Of a stretch of 64,000 nt of DNA, positions 43,482-52,441 are shown piece by piece. This stretch comes from Fictibacillus nanhaiensis (GTDB taxonomy: Bacteria; Bacillota; Bacilli; Bacillales; Fictibacillaceae). The notes under the pieces were generated by a model, which saw only the letters and a list, made by a program, of their open reading frames with translations, ran no database searches and had not been told where the DNA came from. Positions within the stretch are counted from its first letter, which is position 1; every line of letters starts with the position of its first letter. Location: contig NZ_JAHVJO010000001.1 in the NCBI RefSeq assembly GCF_019801215.1, positions 558,001-622,000 on the forward strand, written 5' to 3'. Made by a program: the position numbers and the translations under genes.

Positions 43482-44300
43482 ATGAACATGTCAACTCAAC
43501 TACAAACTTCTGCTGAATTTATTCAATCAAAAATAGAGAAAACACCTAAGATCGGTTTAATCCTTGGATCTGGTTTAGGAATATTGGCTGAAGAAATTGA
43601 AAACCCAATTGTAATTCCTTATGCGGACATTCCTGAATTTCCTGTTTCGACAGTAGAAGGACATGCTGGACAGCTCGTAATCGGAGAACTTGCAGGTAAA
43701 CAAGTTGTAGCGATGCAAGGCCGCTTTCATTATTATGAAGGATATTCTATGGAAAAAGTAACGTTTCCAGTTCGCGTCATGAAGCTGATTGGTGTTGAAA
43801 CCATTGTTGTAACAAATGCTGCTGGCGGAGTGAACAAAGAATTTGAAGCTGGAGATCTCATGTTGATCACAGACCATATCAATAATATGGGAGACAATCC
43901 ACTTATAGGTGCCAACGATACTTCATTTGGAGTTCGTTTTCCTGATATGAGTGAAGCATACACAAGTTCATTGCAAGAAATAGCTAGAAAGGTTTCAAAT
44001 GAACTTGGCATCTCACTAAAAGAAGGTGTATATGTAGGGAACACGGGACCATCCTATGAAACACCTGCAGAAGTACGAATGCTTCGTACATTGGGTGCTG
44101 ATGCTGTAGGAATGTCTACTGTACCAGAGGTCATCATCGCGCGTCACGCAGGGTTAAAAGTCATTGGCATCTCTTGTATCTCAAACATGGCAGCAGGAAT
44201 ACTAGATCAGCCATTAACTCATGATGAAGTAATGGAAACGACAGAAAAAGTTAAAGCTAATTTCCTTTCTTTAGTAAAAGGAATCGTTAAAGAAATTTAA
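43482..44300 (+). CDS. pupG: Purine nucleoside phosphorylase, guanosine/inosine type
   Basis: A 272-residue trimeric (class I) PNP splitting purine nucleosides with phosphate. Motifs: ILGSGLG (phosphate loop), QGRFHYYEGY (Arg and His), GPSYETPAE with Glu193, GMSTVPEV with the substrate Met, SNMAAG with Asn235, and LTHDEV with His. Glu193 and Asn235 correspond, with the same 42-residue spacing, to Glu201 and Asn243 of human PNP, which recognise 6-oxopurines. It follows drm by 13 nt. Confidence 0.92.
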   Translation: MNMSTQLQTSAEFIQSKIEKTPKIGLILGSGLGILAEEIENPIVIPYADIPEFPVSTVEGHAGQLVIGELAGKQVVAMQGRFHYYEGYSMEKVTFPVRVMKLIGVETIVVTNAAGGVNKEFEAGDLMLITDHINNMGDNPLIGANDTSFGVRFPDMSEAYTSSLQEIARKVSNELGISLKEGVYVGNTGPSYETPAEVRMLRTLGADAVGMSTVPEVIIARHAGLKVIGISCISNMAAGILDQPLTHDEVMETTEKVKANFLSLVKGIVKEI

Positions 44301-44318
44301 GGAGGGGGGAGCCTTTTA

Positions 44319-45146
44319 ATGACATCACTAACAGAAAAAATGAACGAAGCTGCATCGGTTATTGAAGAAAAGGTTTCCATTAAACCTGAAATCGGACTAA
44401 TTTTAGGGTCTGGTTTAGGTGAACTTGCTGATGAGATTGAAAACCCTGTAACAATCGATTATCGTGATATCCCACATTTTCCTGTTTCAACGGTAGAAGG
44501 ACATGCTGGAAAACTTGTAATCGGTATTTTGAACGGAAAATCGGTTGTAGCGATGCAAGGACGTTTTCATTACTACGAAGGTTATCCTGCTCAAGATGTA
44601 ACATTCCCTGTTCGTGTTATGAAGGGGCTTGGCATTAATCTTGTCGTAGTAACAAATGCTTGTGGAGGCATGAATCCTGACTTTGCTGCAGGAGATTTGA
44701 TGATTATTGAAGATCATCTTAATTTGACAGGTGTAAATCCTCTAATTGGTGCGAATAAAGGGGATTTAGGCCCTCGTTTTCCAGATATGAGCAGAGCATA
44801 TACTCCAGAACTTATAGATTTAGTTAAGGATTCAGCAGGTAAGCTTAGTATTGAAGTGAAGCAAGGTGTGTATGCAGGGATTTCAGGTCCTACATATATG
44901 ACGAGAGCAGAGCTTCGCATGCTGCGTACTCTTGGAGGAGACGCTGTTGGTATGTCTACCGTTCCAGAAGTTATCGTAGCAAGTCATATGAGCATGAAAG
45001 TGATTGGTATTTCCTGTGTAACTGATATGGCTATCGCAGATGAACTAGAGCCTTTAACACATGAGCAAGTCGTTGTTGTAGCTAATCAAACAAAGCCAAA
45101 GTTTATTCAACTCGTTAAACAGATTGTTTCAGACGTAACGTTATAA
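44319..45146 (+). CDS. Second purine nucleoside phosphorylase paralogue, altered base-recognition residues
   Basis: A 275-residue protein homologous along its whole length to the PupG encoded directly upstream, so a tandem duplicate. Phosphate and ribose motifs are intact (ILGSGLG, QGRFHYYEGY, GMSTVPEV, LTHEQV). The purine-recognition residues differ: Glu193 of PupG is Met194 (GPTYMTRAE) and Asn235 is Asp236 (VTDMAIAD). Asp at the Asn243 position is known to shift human PNP towards 6-aminopurines, and methylthioadenosine phosphorylase has Asp nearby. A different nucleoside preference is therefore inferred. Confidence 0.85.
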   Translation: MTSLTEKMNEAASVIEEKVSIKPEIGLILGSGLGELADEIENPVTIDYRDIPHFPVSTVEGHAGKLVIGILNGKSVVAMQGRFHYYEGYPAQDVTFPVRVMKGLGINLVVVTNACGGMNPDFAAGDLMIIEDHLNLTGVNPLIGANKGDLGPRFPDMSRAYTPELIDLVKDSAGKLSIEVKQGVYAGISGPTYMTRAELRMLRTLGGDAVGMSTVPEVIVASHMSMKVIGISCVTDMAIADELEPLTHEQVVVVANQTKPKFIQLVKQIVSDVTL

Positions 45147-45164
45147 GAAAGTGGTGTTTAATTC

Positions 45165-46469
45165 ATGAGAATGGTTGACTTAATACAAAAAAAGCGTGAT
45201 GGAAAAGAATTAACGAAAGCAGAAATTGATCATATCATTCAAAGCTATACAAAAGGTGAAATTCCAGATTATCAGATGTCGGCTTTTGCAATGGCTGTTT
45301 ATTTTAAAGACATGACAACTGAAGAGCGTGCGAATTTTACGATGGCCATGGTAGAATCTGGTGATCAAATCGATCTTTCAGCAATCGAAGGAATAAAGGT
45401 GGATAAGCATTCCACTGGCGGTGTTGGTGATACAACAACATTAGTTCTTGCTCCATTAGTTGCCGCATTGGGTGTTCCGGTAGCAAAAATGTCTGGAAGA
45501 GGACTTGGCCACACTGGTGGAACGATTGATAAATTAGAAGCTGTTCCAGGATTTCACGTTGAAATCGATAACCAGGAATTCATTGATTTGGTGAATAAAA
45601 ACAAACTAGCTGTAATCGGACAAAGCGGTAATCTTACACCAGCTGACAAGAAGTTGTATGGTCTTCGGGATGTAACCGCTACTGTAAACTCAATACCGCT
45701 TATAGCAAGCTCGATCATGAGTAAAAAAATTGCAGCAGGTGCAGATGCAATTGTACTTGACGTTAAAACGGGTGCTGGCGCATTTATGAAAACACCTGAA
45801 GAAGCTGAAGAGTTAGCGAATGCGATGGTTAAGATCGGTAATGCTGTAGGCCGAAATACGATGGCTGTTATCTCTGATATGAGTCAGCCATTAGGTCTAG
45901 CCATCGGTAATGCGCTTGAGATCAAAGAAGCGATTGATACGCTAAATGGGAATGGTCCAAAAGATCTTGAAGAACTTTGCTTAACACTAGGTTCTCACAT
46001 GGTTTATTTAGCTAAAAAAGCAGATTCGCTTGAAGATGCTCGTGAGATGCTAAAAGATGCTATCTCCTCAGGAAAAGCGCTTGAAACGTTAAAGATTTTC
46101 TTAAAAGCACAAGGTGGAGATGATTCGGTTGTCGACCATCCAGAAAACTTGCCTCAGGCAGCACATACTTTTGAGTTATCCGCAGATGAAGATGGGTTTG
46201 TTTCTGAAATTGTTGCAGATGAGATAGGTACAGCTGCAATGATTCTAGGAGCAGGAAGAGCAACGAAAGAATCAGAAATTGATCTTGCTGTTGGGTTAAT
46301 GCTCAATAAAAAAGTAGGGGACAGCGTTAAGAAAGGGGACTCGCTCGTAACTATCTACAGCAATTCAGAAAACGTAGAAGGTGTAAAAGCGAGAATCCGT
46401 GATGCATATACGATCTCAAAAAGTTCTGTAGAAGCACCACCTTTAATTTATAAAGAAATAAAGAATTAA
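45165..46469 (+). CDS. pdp: Pyrimidine nucleoside phosphorylase
   Basis: A 434-residue enzyme cleaving uridine, thymidine and deoxyuridine with phosphate. Signature [18 protein letters not shown] and phosphate-binding [12 protein letters not shown] are present, with the C-terminal domain typical of Bacillus Pdp. It is the last gene of drm-pupG-PNP-pdp and is followed by a terminator; the sugar phosphates it makes feed back into Drm. Confidence 0.94.
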   Translation: MRMVDLIQKKRDGKELTKAEIDHIIQSYTKGEIPDYQMSAFAMAVYFKDMTTEERANFTMAMVESGDQIDLSAIEGIKVDKHSTGGVGDTTTLVLAPLVAALGVPVAKMSGRGLGHTGGTIDKLEAVPGFHVEIDNQEFIDLVNKNKLAVIGQSGNLTPADKKLYGLRDVTATVNSIPLIASSIMSKKIAAGADAIVLDVKTGAGAFMKTPEEAEELANAMVKIGNAVGRNTMAVISDMSQPLGLAIGNALEIKEAIDTLNGNGPKDLEELCLTLGSHMVYLAKKADSLEDAREMLKDAISSGKALETLKIFLKAQGGDDSVVDHPENLPQAAHTFELSADEDGFVSEIVADEIGTAAMILGAGRATKESEIDLAVGLMLNKKVGDSVKKGDSLVTIYSNSENVEGVKARIRDAYTISKSSVEAPPLIYKEIKN

Positions 46470-46475
46470 ATATTT

Positions 46476-46507
46476 AAAAGCCGGACGTTATCGTTCGGCT
46501 TTTTTTC
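46476..46507 (+). terminator. Rho-independent terminator after pdp
   Basis: AAAAGCCGGACG and CGTTCGGCTTTT (12-bp stem with one G-T pair, 4-nt loop) followed by T residues. Confidence 0.92.
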
Positions 46508-46530
46508 ATGTCTTCTCTTTGGAAAATACG

Positions 46531-46559
46531 GTATAAAGTGAAAAATTATGGAAAAAATA
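46531..46559 (+). promoter_or_regulatory. Putative sigma-F promoter of dacF
   Basis: GTATA (46531-46535), 14-nt spacer, GGAAAAAATA (46550-46559). Both fit the sigma-F elements GYATA and GGNNANAHTR exactly. dacF is a forespore gene in B. subtilis. Confidence 0.68.
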
Positions 46560-46584
46560 AAGCTATATGAATGGAGGGAAAAGT

Positions 46585-47751
46585 ATGAAAGCCGTTATTT
46601 CTGGGTTTTTAAGTATCTGTCTGTTAGCGTCATTTTCCATTCCAAAAGTGGAAGCTGCAGAAAAAAACAAAATGAAGCTGGCTGAACAAAGTCATTCAGC
46701 AATATTGATGGAACAAGATAGTGGAAGTGTTCTGTATGAAAAGAACAGTCATGAAAAATTGCCGCCAGCCAGCATGACGAAAATCATGACGTTAATTTTA
46801 GTGATGGAAGCTATTGATAAAGGGAAAATCGGTTGGAATGATAAGATTCGTGTAAGTGATTATGCCGCAAGTATGGGGGGATCGCAAATATTTCTGGAGC
46901 CCGGTGAAGAAATGAGAGTTGAAGATATGGTGAAAGGAATCGCAATCGGAAGTGCAAATGATGCATCTGTTGCAATGGCTGAGCATATTGCAGGTTCTGC
47001 AGAATCTTTTGTTGGCATGATGAACGATAAAGCAAAAGAATTGGGGTTAAAGGATTCTTTTTTCAAAAATGCAACAGGACTTCCTGCAGCAGGTCATTAC
47101 ACGTCCGCACATGATATGGCACTAATGGGGAAAGAACTTCTCAAACATGAAGAGATTACGAAGTTCACTGGACTTTATGAAGATTATTTGCGTGAAGATA
47201 CAGAAAAGAAGTTTTGGCTTGTTAATACAAATCGGCTCGTCAAATTTTATCCAGGAGTAGATGGGTTAAAAACAGGCTTTACAAACGAAGCGAAATATTG
47301 TTTGACGGCAACTGCTAATAAAAACGGAATGAGAGTGATTGCCGTAGTAATGGGGGCACCTTCACCGAAAGAGAGAAATGCTCAGATTTCGAATATGCTT
47401 GATTACGCTTTTACTCAGTTCACTACAAAAAAACTATATGACCGTCATGAAATCATTAAAGAAGTAAAAGTTCAAAAAGCCAACAAATCAAAACTACCAG
47501 TTGTTACGTCTGAAAACATTTCTCTTTTATTGAAAAAAGGAGAAACAGCAAAAAAAGTAAAAACTGAAGTTTTCGTAGATAAACAATTAAAGATGCCAGT
47601 AAAAAAAGGTCAGCAAATTGGTACGCTAAAGATATGGAACGGAAAGAACCTTATAACTGAAAGTCCAGTATTGGCATCTGAAACCGTGAAAAAAGCATCC
47701 TGGTGGAAATTGTTTAAACGTACTGCAGGACAAATGTCAAAATCCTCTTAA
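46585..47751 (+). CDS. dacF: D-alanyl-D-alanine carboxypeptidase DacF
   Basis: A 388-residue low-molecular-weight penicillin-binding protein (S11 family) trimming stem pentapeptides, in the forespore. Signal peptide (LSICLLASFSIPKVEA), then SMTK (active Ser), SAND (SxN) and KTGFTNEAKYC (KTG). A C-terminal beta domain and basic tail (WWKLFKRTAGQ) anchor it to the membrane. The ATG at 46585 follows TGGAGGG; the longer frame adds six unlikely residues. It lies directly upstream of spoIIA, as in B. subtilis. Confidence 0.92.
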   Translation: MKAVISGFLSICLLASFSIPKVEAAEKNKMKLAEQSHSAILMEQDSGSVLYEKNSHEKLPPASMTKIMTLILVMEAIDKGKIGWNDKIRVSDYAASMGGSQIFLEPGEEMRVEDMVKGIAIGSANDASVAMAEHIAGSAESFVGMMNDKAKELGLKDSFFKNATGLPAAGHYTSAHDMALMGKELLKHEEITKFTGLYEDYLREDTEKKFWLVNTNRLVKFYPGVDGLKTGFTNEAKYCLTATANKNGMRVIAVVMGAPSPKERNAQISNMLDYAFTQFTTKKLYDRHEIIKEVKVQKANKSKLPVVTSENISLLLKKGETAKKVKTEVFVDKQLKMPVKKGQQIGTLKIWNGKNLITESPVLASETVKKASWWKLFKRTAGQMSKSS

Positions 47752-47772
47752 TGGTCGTTGTTCTTGACATAT

Positions 47773-47820
47773 ATAGGCGAATTCCCACTAGTTTTGTCAG
47801 GAGTGAAGGAATTCGTCTAT
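47773..47820 (+). terminator. Inverted repeat between dacF and spoIIAA, terminator-like
   Basis: ATAGGCGAATTCC (47773-47785) pairs with GGAATTCGTCTAT (47808-47820), 13 bp with one G-T pair and a 22-nt loop, followed by TTTTTATAG. It could partly terminate dacF transcripts. Its right arm also contains the -35 element of the sigma-H promoter. Confidence 0.6.
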
Positions 47821-47832
47821 TTTTATAGAACT
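47805..47832 (+). promoter_or_regulatory. Putative sigma-H promoter of the spoIIA operon
   Basis: GAAGGAATT (47805-47813) fits the sigma-H -35 pattern RNAGGAWWW; after 11 nt, ATAGAACT (47825-47832) fits the -10 pattern RNNGAAWW with one mismatch. spoIIA is a sigma-H/Spo0A operon in B. subtilis. Clear Spo0A boxes were not found, only poor TGTCNNN matches. Confidence 0.62.
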
Positions 47833-47864
47833 TCACGTTATCCATAAAAGAAGGAGAGGATAGC

Positions 47865-48215
47865 GTGGGATTAGCTGTCAATTTGGAACTTAAACACACC
47901 GTATTATGTATCCGTTTAGACGGAGAACTTGATCACCATACAGCTGACTTGCTTAGGTCACAGGTGGAGGATTTTTTAAAGAAAAACAACGTAAACCATA
48001 TTGTTCTGAATCTAGAAGGATTAAGTTTTATGGATAGCTCAGGTCTTGGTGTTATTTTGGGCCGTTACAAACAAATCAAGAACCAGAATGGAGAAATGGT
48101 GGTTTGTGCGATCTCACCTGCAGTAAAAAGACTTTTTGAAATGTCTGGGTTGTTTAAAATTATCCGTCTAGAAGAAGATGAAGAGCTGGCCCTTCAGGCG
48201 TTGGGGGTGGCATAA
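47865..48215 (+). CDS. spoIIAA: Anti-sigma-F factor antagonist SpoIIAA
   Basis: A 116-residue STAS-domain protein. The phosphorylated Ser is in [15 protein letters not shown], near residue 58. Unphosphorylated SpoIIAA binds SpoIIAB and frees sigma-F in the forespore. GTG start with AAGGAGAGG upstream. Its stop is one base before the spoIIAB ATG. Confidence 0.95.
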   Translation: MGLAVNLELKHTVLCIRLDGELDHHTADLLRSQVEDFLKKNNVNHIVLNLEGLSFMDSSGLGVILGRYKQIKNQNGEMVVCAISPAVKRLFEMSGLFKIIRLEEDEELALQALGVA

Positions 48216-48216
48216 G

Positions 48217-48657
48217 ATGAGAAATGAGATGAGAATACAATTTTCAGCTTTAAGTCAAAATGAGTCCTTTGCCCGAGTAACCGTTGCGGCTTTTATCGCG
48301 CAGATTGACCCAACAGTAGATGAATTAACCGAAATCAAGACAGTTGTATCTGAAGCGGTAACCAATGCCATTATTCATGGATATGAAAATAAAGCAAACG
48401 GTATGGTTTTTATTGAAGCAGCGATTGAAGAAGATACCATTCACTTAACAATTCGTGATGAAGGAATGGGGATACCGGATCTAGATCAGGCAAGGCAGCC
48501 GCTTTACACATCAAAACCTGAACTTGAGCGTTCAGGGATGGGCTTTACCATCATGGAGAATTTTATGGATAAAGTAGAAGTCATCTCAGAACCGTCATTC
48601 GGAACTACGATTCACTTGACAAAATACTTAACCAAAAATAAAGCAATGTGTAATTAA
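48217..48657 (+). CDS. spoIIAB: Anti-sigma-F factor and serine kinase SpoIIAB
   Basis: A 146-residue GHKL-family protein kinase, exactly the usual length. ATP-binding motifs [13 protein letters not shown] (N box), RDEGMGIPD (G1) and [14 protein letters not shown] (G2) are visible. It binds sigma-F and phosphorylates SpoIIAA. The ATG at 48217 has GGGGGTGG upstream; the open frame reaches 13 codons back into spoIIAA. Confidence 0.95.
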   Translation: MRNEMRIQFSALSQNESFARVTVAAFIAQIDPTVDELTEIKTVVSEAVTNAIIHGYENKANGMVFIEAAIEEDTIHLTIRDEGMGIPDLDQARQPLYTSKPELERSGMGFTIMENFMDKVEVISEPSFGTTIHLTKYLTKNKAMCN

Positions 48658-48669
48658 GGGAGTATGCCT

Positions 48670-49428
48670 ATGGATGTCGAGGTGAAAGGCAGCAAAAGCG
48701 AACCGTTTCTGAAGGATGAGGAGATAAAGTTATTAATTAAACAAAGTCAAGAAGGGGATCAGCAAGCTCGTGATACAATTGTGGAAAAGAACATGAGACT
48801 TGTCTGGTCTGTGGTTCAGCGCTTTTTGAACAGAGGTTATGAAGCAGATGACCTTTTTCAGATCGGCAGTATTGGTCTATTAAAATCAGTTGATAAATTT
48901 GATCTATCATATGATGTCAGATTTTCGACGTATGCCGTTCCGATGATTATTGGAGAAATACAGAGGTTCATCCGGGACGATGGTACAGTAAAAGTTAGCC
49001 GTTCGTTAAAAGAGACCGGAAACAAAGTCCGAAAAGCAAAGGATGAGTTATCCAAATCACTTGGACGAACACCTACAATCAATGAGGTGGCTAAGTTTCT
49101 CGATGTTGCAGTTGAAGATGTCATCATGGCACAAGATGCAGTAAGAGCTCCCCAGTCCATTCATGAAACTGTCTATGAGAATGATGGAGATCCTATAACA
49201 CTTCTTGATCAGATATCAGATCATTCAGAGAGCAAATGGTTTGATAAGATTGCGTTAAAAGATATTATGGACAGGCTGGATGAGCGTGAACGGCTTATCG
49301 TATATTTAAGATATTTTAAGGATCAAACACAATCAGAAGTAGCAGAGCGGCTAGCCATTTCTCAAGTTCAAGTGTCAAGGTTAGAAAAGAAAATATTATC
49401 GTTTATGAAAAACCAGTTGGAGACTTAA
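48670..49428 (+). CDS. sigF: RNA polymerase sigma-F factor
   Basis: A 252-residue sigma-70 family factor, the first forespore-specific sigma. Region 2 (RLVWSVVQRFLNRGYEADDLFQIG, KFDLSYDVRFSTYAVPMIIGEI), region 3 and region 4 helix-turn-helix (QSEVAERLAISQVQVSRLEKKIL) are complete. The second ATG (48670) is chosen: its N-terminus MDVEVK equals that of B. subtilis SigF and GGGAG lies 7 nt upstream. Its coding end overlaps the stem of a terminator. Confidence 0.96.
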   Translation: MDVEVKGSKSEPFLKDEEIKLLIKQSQEGDQQARDTIVEKNMRLVWSVVQRFLNRGYEADDLFQIGSIGLLKSVDKFDLSYDVRFSTYAVPMIIGEIQRFIRDDGTVKVSRSLKETGNKVRKAKDELSKSLGRTPTINEVAKFLDVAVEDVIMAQDAVRAPQSIHETVYENDGDPITLLDQISDHSESKWFDKIALKDIMDRLDERERLIVYLRYFKDQTQSEVAERLAISQVQVSRLEKKILSFMKNQLET

Positions 49429-49448
49429 TCAGTCTTCACTGGTTTTTT
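49411..49448 (+). terminator. Terminator overlapping the 3' end of sigF
   Basis: AACCAGT pairs with ACTGGTT and AGACT with AGTCT, followed by six T. The sigF stop codon is within it. It separates spoIIA from the sigma-G-driven spoVA operon. Confidence 0.85.
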
Positions 49449-49481
49449 CTATGGTAGTTTTTGGATGTGTTCGTTTGATTA

Positions 49482-49511
49482 GCATGATTAGATTTAACGA
49501 ATCGCATACTA
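49482..49511 (+). promoter_or_regulatory. Putative sigma-G promoter of the spoVA operon
   Basis: GCATG (49482-49486; sigma-G -35 GHATR), an 18-nt spacer and CATACTA (49505-49511; perfect -10). It is 35 nt before the spoVAA start. Confidence 0.72.
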
Positions 49512-49546
49512 AACACAAATGCGCTGAAGAAAAGAGCTGATGCAAA

Positions 49547-50167
49547 TTGGATAAAAGTATATACCTTCGTATGCGGCAACGCGTTCAAGTCCTTCAGCAT
49601 CAAAAAGTTACGATAGGGGATGTTGCGCAAATCGTAGCATCAGATGAAAATGAAAGGCTCGTAAAGGGATATATTATCCATGAAGTGACTCCTGAGGATA
49701 AACATTTGATTGTCATTGATGTAATGAGAGTGTTCGGTACCATTCAGAGAAAAAATCTGGGTGTAGACATTCAGACTGTAGGACCTGCTCAGACGATTTT
49801 AGAAATACAAATGAAGCAGAAAACAATGGCTCCTGTCTATTTTGTTCTCGTATGGCTGCTCCTCTTTACAGGTTCAGCTCTTGCCATCATGAATTTTCAT
49901 GAAGATGTTAGCATGCAGCTGGTTCACCAGAAGATCTATTACATGATTACTGGTCATTTTAAAGAACAGCCCTTATTGCTTCAAGTCCCTTATTCGTTCG
50001 GACTTGGGTTAGGGATGATCTTATTTTTTAACCATATCTTTCGAAAAAGACTTAATGAAGAACCAAGTCCGCTAGAAGTAGAAATGTTTAATTATCAGCA
50101 AGACCTAGATCAATATGTCATCGTACACGAGAATAAAGAAACAGAGAAAAAAATCAATGGGAATTAA
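49547..50167 (+). CDS. spoVAA: Stage V sporulation protein AA
   Basis: A 206-residue protein, the same length as in B. subtilis, with a soluble N-terminal part and two membrane segments (VYFVLVWLLLFTGSALAIM and YSFGLGLGMILFFNHIF), then NEEPSPLEVEMFNYQQDLDQY. It is part of the SpoVA channel moving Ca-dipicolinate into the spore and out at germination. The start is a TTG with only a weak AAGAG ribosome-binding site, but the N-terminus matches the homologue (MDKSIYLR). Confidence 0.88.
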   Translation: MDKSIYLRMRQRVQVLQHQKVTIGDVAQIVASDENERLVKGYIIHEVTPEDKHLIVIDVMRVFGTIQRKNLGVDIQTVGPAQTILEIQMKQKTMAPVYFVLVWLLLFTGSALAIMNFHEDVSMQLVHQKIYYMITGHFKEQPLLLQVPYSFGLGLGMILFFNHIFRKRLNEEPSPLEVEMFNYQQDLDQYVIVHENKETEKKINGN

Positions 50168-50579
50168 GGTATTACTCATAGCTTTTATCGGGTTTGGTGG
50201 CGGAATAACAGTCGGTTCTGGATTGGTAGCTTTAATTACAGTTCTTGGTATCGTGCCTCGCCTCATGCAGCTTTCTAAAACATATAGCTTCATTCGAAGT
50301 TATGAGCTAAGTATCATCTTTGGAGCAGTGATAGGGGGTTGGATGAACTTACGGAATGCATCTTTGGCATTTCCTGCATTAATACTCGTTCCTATCGGCT
50401 TATTGGCCGGCATCTTTGTTGGGATGCTAGCAGCAGCATTAACAGAGGTTCTAAACGTTCTTCCTATATTAGCAAAACGAGTAGGGTTTGGAGAAAAGAT
50501 CATTTTCATTCTAATGGCGATCGTGTTAGGAAAGATCACTGGATCGTTGTTTCACTGGATGTACTACATTAACCATTAA
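50157..50579 (+). CDS. spoVAB: Stage V sporulation protein AB
   Basis: A 140-residue membrane protein with four hydrophobic segments (IAFIGFGGGITVGSGL, LSIIFGAVIGGW, LLAGIFVGMLAAALTEVLNVLPILAKR, IVLGKITGSLFHWMYYI). The ATG at 50157 overlaps spoVAA by 11 bases and gives the homologue's length; coupling probably compensates for its poor ribosome-binding site. Confidence 0.9.
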   Translation: MGIKVLLIAFIGFGGGITVGSGLVALITVLGIVPRLMQLSKTYSFIRSYELSIIFGAVIGGWMNLRNASLAFPALILVPIGLLAGIFVGMLAAALTEVLNVLPILAKRVGFGEKIIFILMAIVLGKITGSLFHWMYYINH

Positions 50580-50597
50580 GGAAGTGAAAAGAAAACA

Positions 50598-51053
50598 ATG
50601 GCAACTAAAGAAGAACAACAAGCATATGCAAAAAAAATTAAACCCATTCAGCCTAAACCACCTTATGTACTAAATTGTTTAAAAGCTTTTATTATTGGTG
50701 GATTAATCTGTTTGATCGGTCAGGCGTTACAAAAGTTCTTTATGACCTTTTTTAATTTTTCCGAAGAAACCGCAGGTAATCCAACAGTAGCTACCCTTAT
50801 TTTACTTGCAGCGCTGCTTACGGGGCTTGGTGTTTACGATAAGATTGGCCAATTTGCCGGTGCAGGATCCATCGTGCCTGTCACAGGCTTTGCAAATGCT
50901 GTTACTAGTGCTGCGTTAGAGCATAAAAGTGAAGGCTTAGTTTTAGGCGTCGCGACAAACTTATTTAAATTGGCAGGTGCCGTAATCGTTTTTGGAGCGG
51001 TTGCTGCTTACGTTTTTGGAATGATCCGCTATATTTTCCAGCAGGTAATGTGA
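50598..51053 (+). CDS. spoVAC: Stage V sporulation protein AC
   Basis: A 151-residue membrane protein of the SpoVAC/SpoVAEb family, with four segments and the family motif VYDKIGQFAGAGSIVPVTGFANAV. In B. subtilis SpoVAC behaves as a mechanosensitive channel within the DPA transport complex. GGAAGTG precedes the ATG. Its stop is immediately followed by the spoVAD ribosome-binding site. Confidence 0.93.
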   Translation: MATKEEQQAYAKKIKPIQPKPPYVLNCLKAFIIGGLICLIGQALQKFFMTFFNFSEETAGNPTVATLILLAALLTGLGVYDKIGQFAGAGSIVPVTGFANAVTSAALEHKSEGLVLGVATNLFKLAGAVIVFGAVAAYVFGMIRYIFQQVM

Positions 51054-51064
51054 GGAGTGAAGAC

Positions 51065-52081
51065 ATGAGCTTATTAGGCAGACAGACGTGGAAATTTTCA
51101 AATAACATTTACTTAAATTCATCAGGAACGGCTGTTGGTCCAATGGAAAGTGAGGGGCCATTAGGCAGTTACTTTGATAAATCTTATAACAATCTTCATT
51201 GCGATCAAAAAAATTGGGAACTTGCTGAAAGACAACTGATGGAAGATGCAATTGATGCTTGCTTACAGAAAGCAAAATTAAAGGCTGAAGATATTAATTT
51301 TCTGCTCGCAGGAGATTTATTGAACCAGATAGTCTCAGCGAACTATACGGCTAGAGGAAATGGTATTCCTTTTCTAGGTATATTCGGAGCGTGTTCTACT
51401 TCAATGGAATCTCTTGCGTTAGGAGCAGCATTAGTGGACGGCGGTTATGCGGATCGGATAATCGCAGCTGTAAGCTCTCACAACGCGACGGCGGAAAGAC
51501 AGTTCAGATATCCCACAGAGTATGGCGGTCAAAAGCCAGATACTGCTACCTTTACAGTAACAGGGGCAGGAGCGGCGCTTGTAAGCAAACAAGTTTCAGA
51601 TATAAAAATTACTTCTGCCACAGTTGGCAAAGTTGTAGATTTAGGGATAAAAGATCCTTTTGACATGGGTTCAGCAATGGCTCCAGCAGCCGCTGATACA
51701 ATTGCAGCGCATTTTAACGAAATGAACGTTTCGCCTGATGAGTATGATCTTATAGCCACAGGTGATCTCTCAGGAGTTGGAGCACCTATTGTAAAGATGT
51801 TGTTAAAGGAGCAAGGATTTGATATCTCTAAGAATCATCGAGATTGCGGATTGATGGTTTATCGTGATGACCAACAAGTATTTGCAGGGGGAAGTGGATG
51901 TGCGTGTTCGGCTGTCGTCACTTATGGCTACATCTTGGATGAAATACGTAAAGGGAATTTAAAAAAGGTATTTATGGTTGCCACTGGAGCATTGTTAAAT
52001 CCAGTTATGGTTCAACAAAAAGAAACAATACCTACTGTTGCCCACGGAGTAGTTTTAGAACGGGCGGAAGGAGGCATATAA
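51065..52081 (+). CDS. spoVAD: Stage V sporulation protein AD, dipicolinate-binding
   Basis: A 338-residue thiolase-like-fold protein ([47 protein letters not shown]) that binds dipicolinic acid at the spore inner membrane. Length equals that of B. subtilis SpoVAD when the ATG at 51065 is used, 8 nt after GGAG; the GTG at 51050 overlaps spoVAC and precedes that site. Confidence 0.95.
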   Translation: MSLLGRQTWKFSNNIYLNSSGTAVGPMESEGPLGSYFDKSYNNLHCDQKNWELAERQLMEDAIDACLQKAKLKAEDINFLLAGDLLNQIVSANYTARGNGIPFLGIFGACSTSMESLALGAALVDGGYADRIIAAVSSHNATAERQFRYPTEYGGQKPDTATFTVTGAGAALVSKQVSDIKITSATVGKVVDLGIKDPFDMGSAMAPAAADTIAAHFNEMNVSPDEYDLIATGDLSGVGAPIVKMLLKEQGFDISKNHRDCGLMVYRDDQQVFAGGSGCACSAVVTYGYILDEIRKGNLKKVFMVATGALLNPVMVQQKETIPTVAHGVVLERAEGGI

Positions 52082-52082
52082 T

Positions 52083-52433
52083 ATGGAATTTTTTTGGGCT
52101 TTTGTAGTGGGTGGTGCGATCTGTGTGATCGGACAATTAATGATGGATATTTTTAAATTAACTCCTGCACATGTAACAACATCCTTTGTTGTTTTCGGAG
52201 CTCTGCTTGATGCATTTGGGATCTATGATAAATTAATCGAATTTGCAGGTGCAGGTGCAACAGTTCCAATCACAAGTTTTGGTCACTCTCTCCTTCATGG
52301 TGCTATGGCTGCTGCAGACGAGCACGGTTTTATTGGAATCGCGATGGGGATTTTTGAGTTAACGTCAGCAGGGATATCATCTGCTATATTGTTTGGCTTT
52401 TTAGTTGCAGTCATCTTCGAACCGAAGGGGTGA
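52083..52433 (+). CDS. spoVAEB: Stage V sporulation protein AEb
   Basis: A 116-residue membrane protein related to SpoVAC ([24 protein letters not shown] corresponds to the SpoVAC motif), with three to four segments. It is part of the DPA channel. It starts 1 base after the spoVAD stop. Confidence 0.92.
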   Translation: MEFFWAFVVGGAICVIGQLMMDIFKLTPAHVTTSFVVFGALLDAFGIYDKLIEFAGAGATVPITSFGHSLLHGAMAAADEHGFIGIAMGIFELTSAGISSAILFGFLVAVIFEPKG

Positions 52434-52441
52434 TTTGAAAA

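Noticed and set aside
47752-47804. Spo0A boxes upstream of spoIIA
   Set aside because: TGTC occurs (for example TTTTGTCAGG), but each candidate has two or more mismatches to TGTCGAA.
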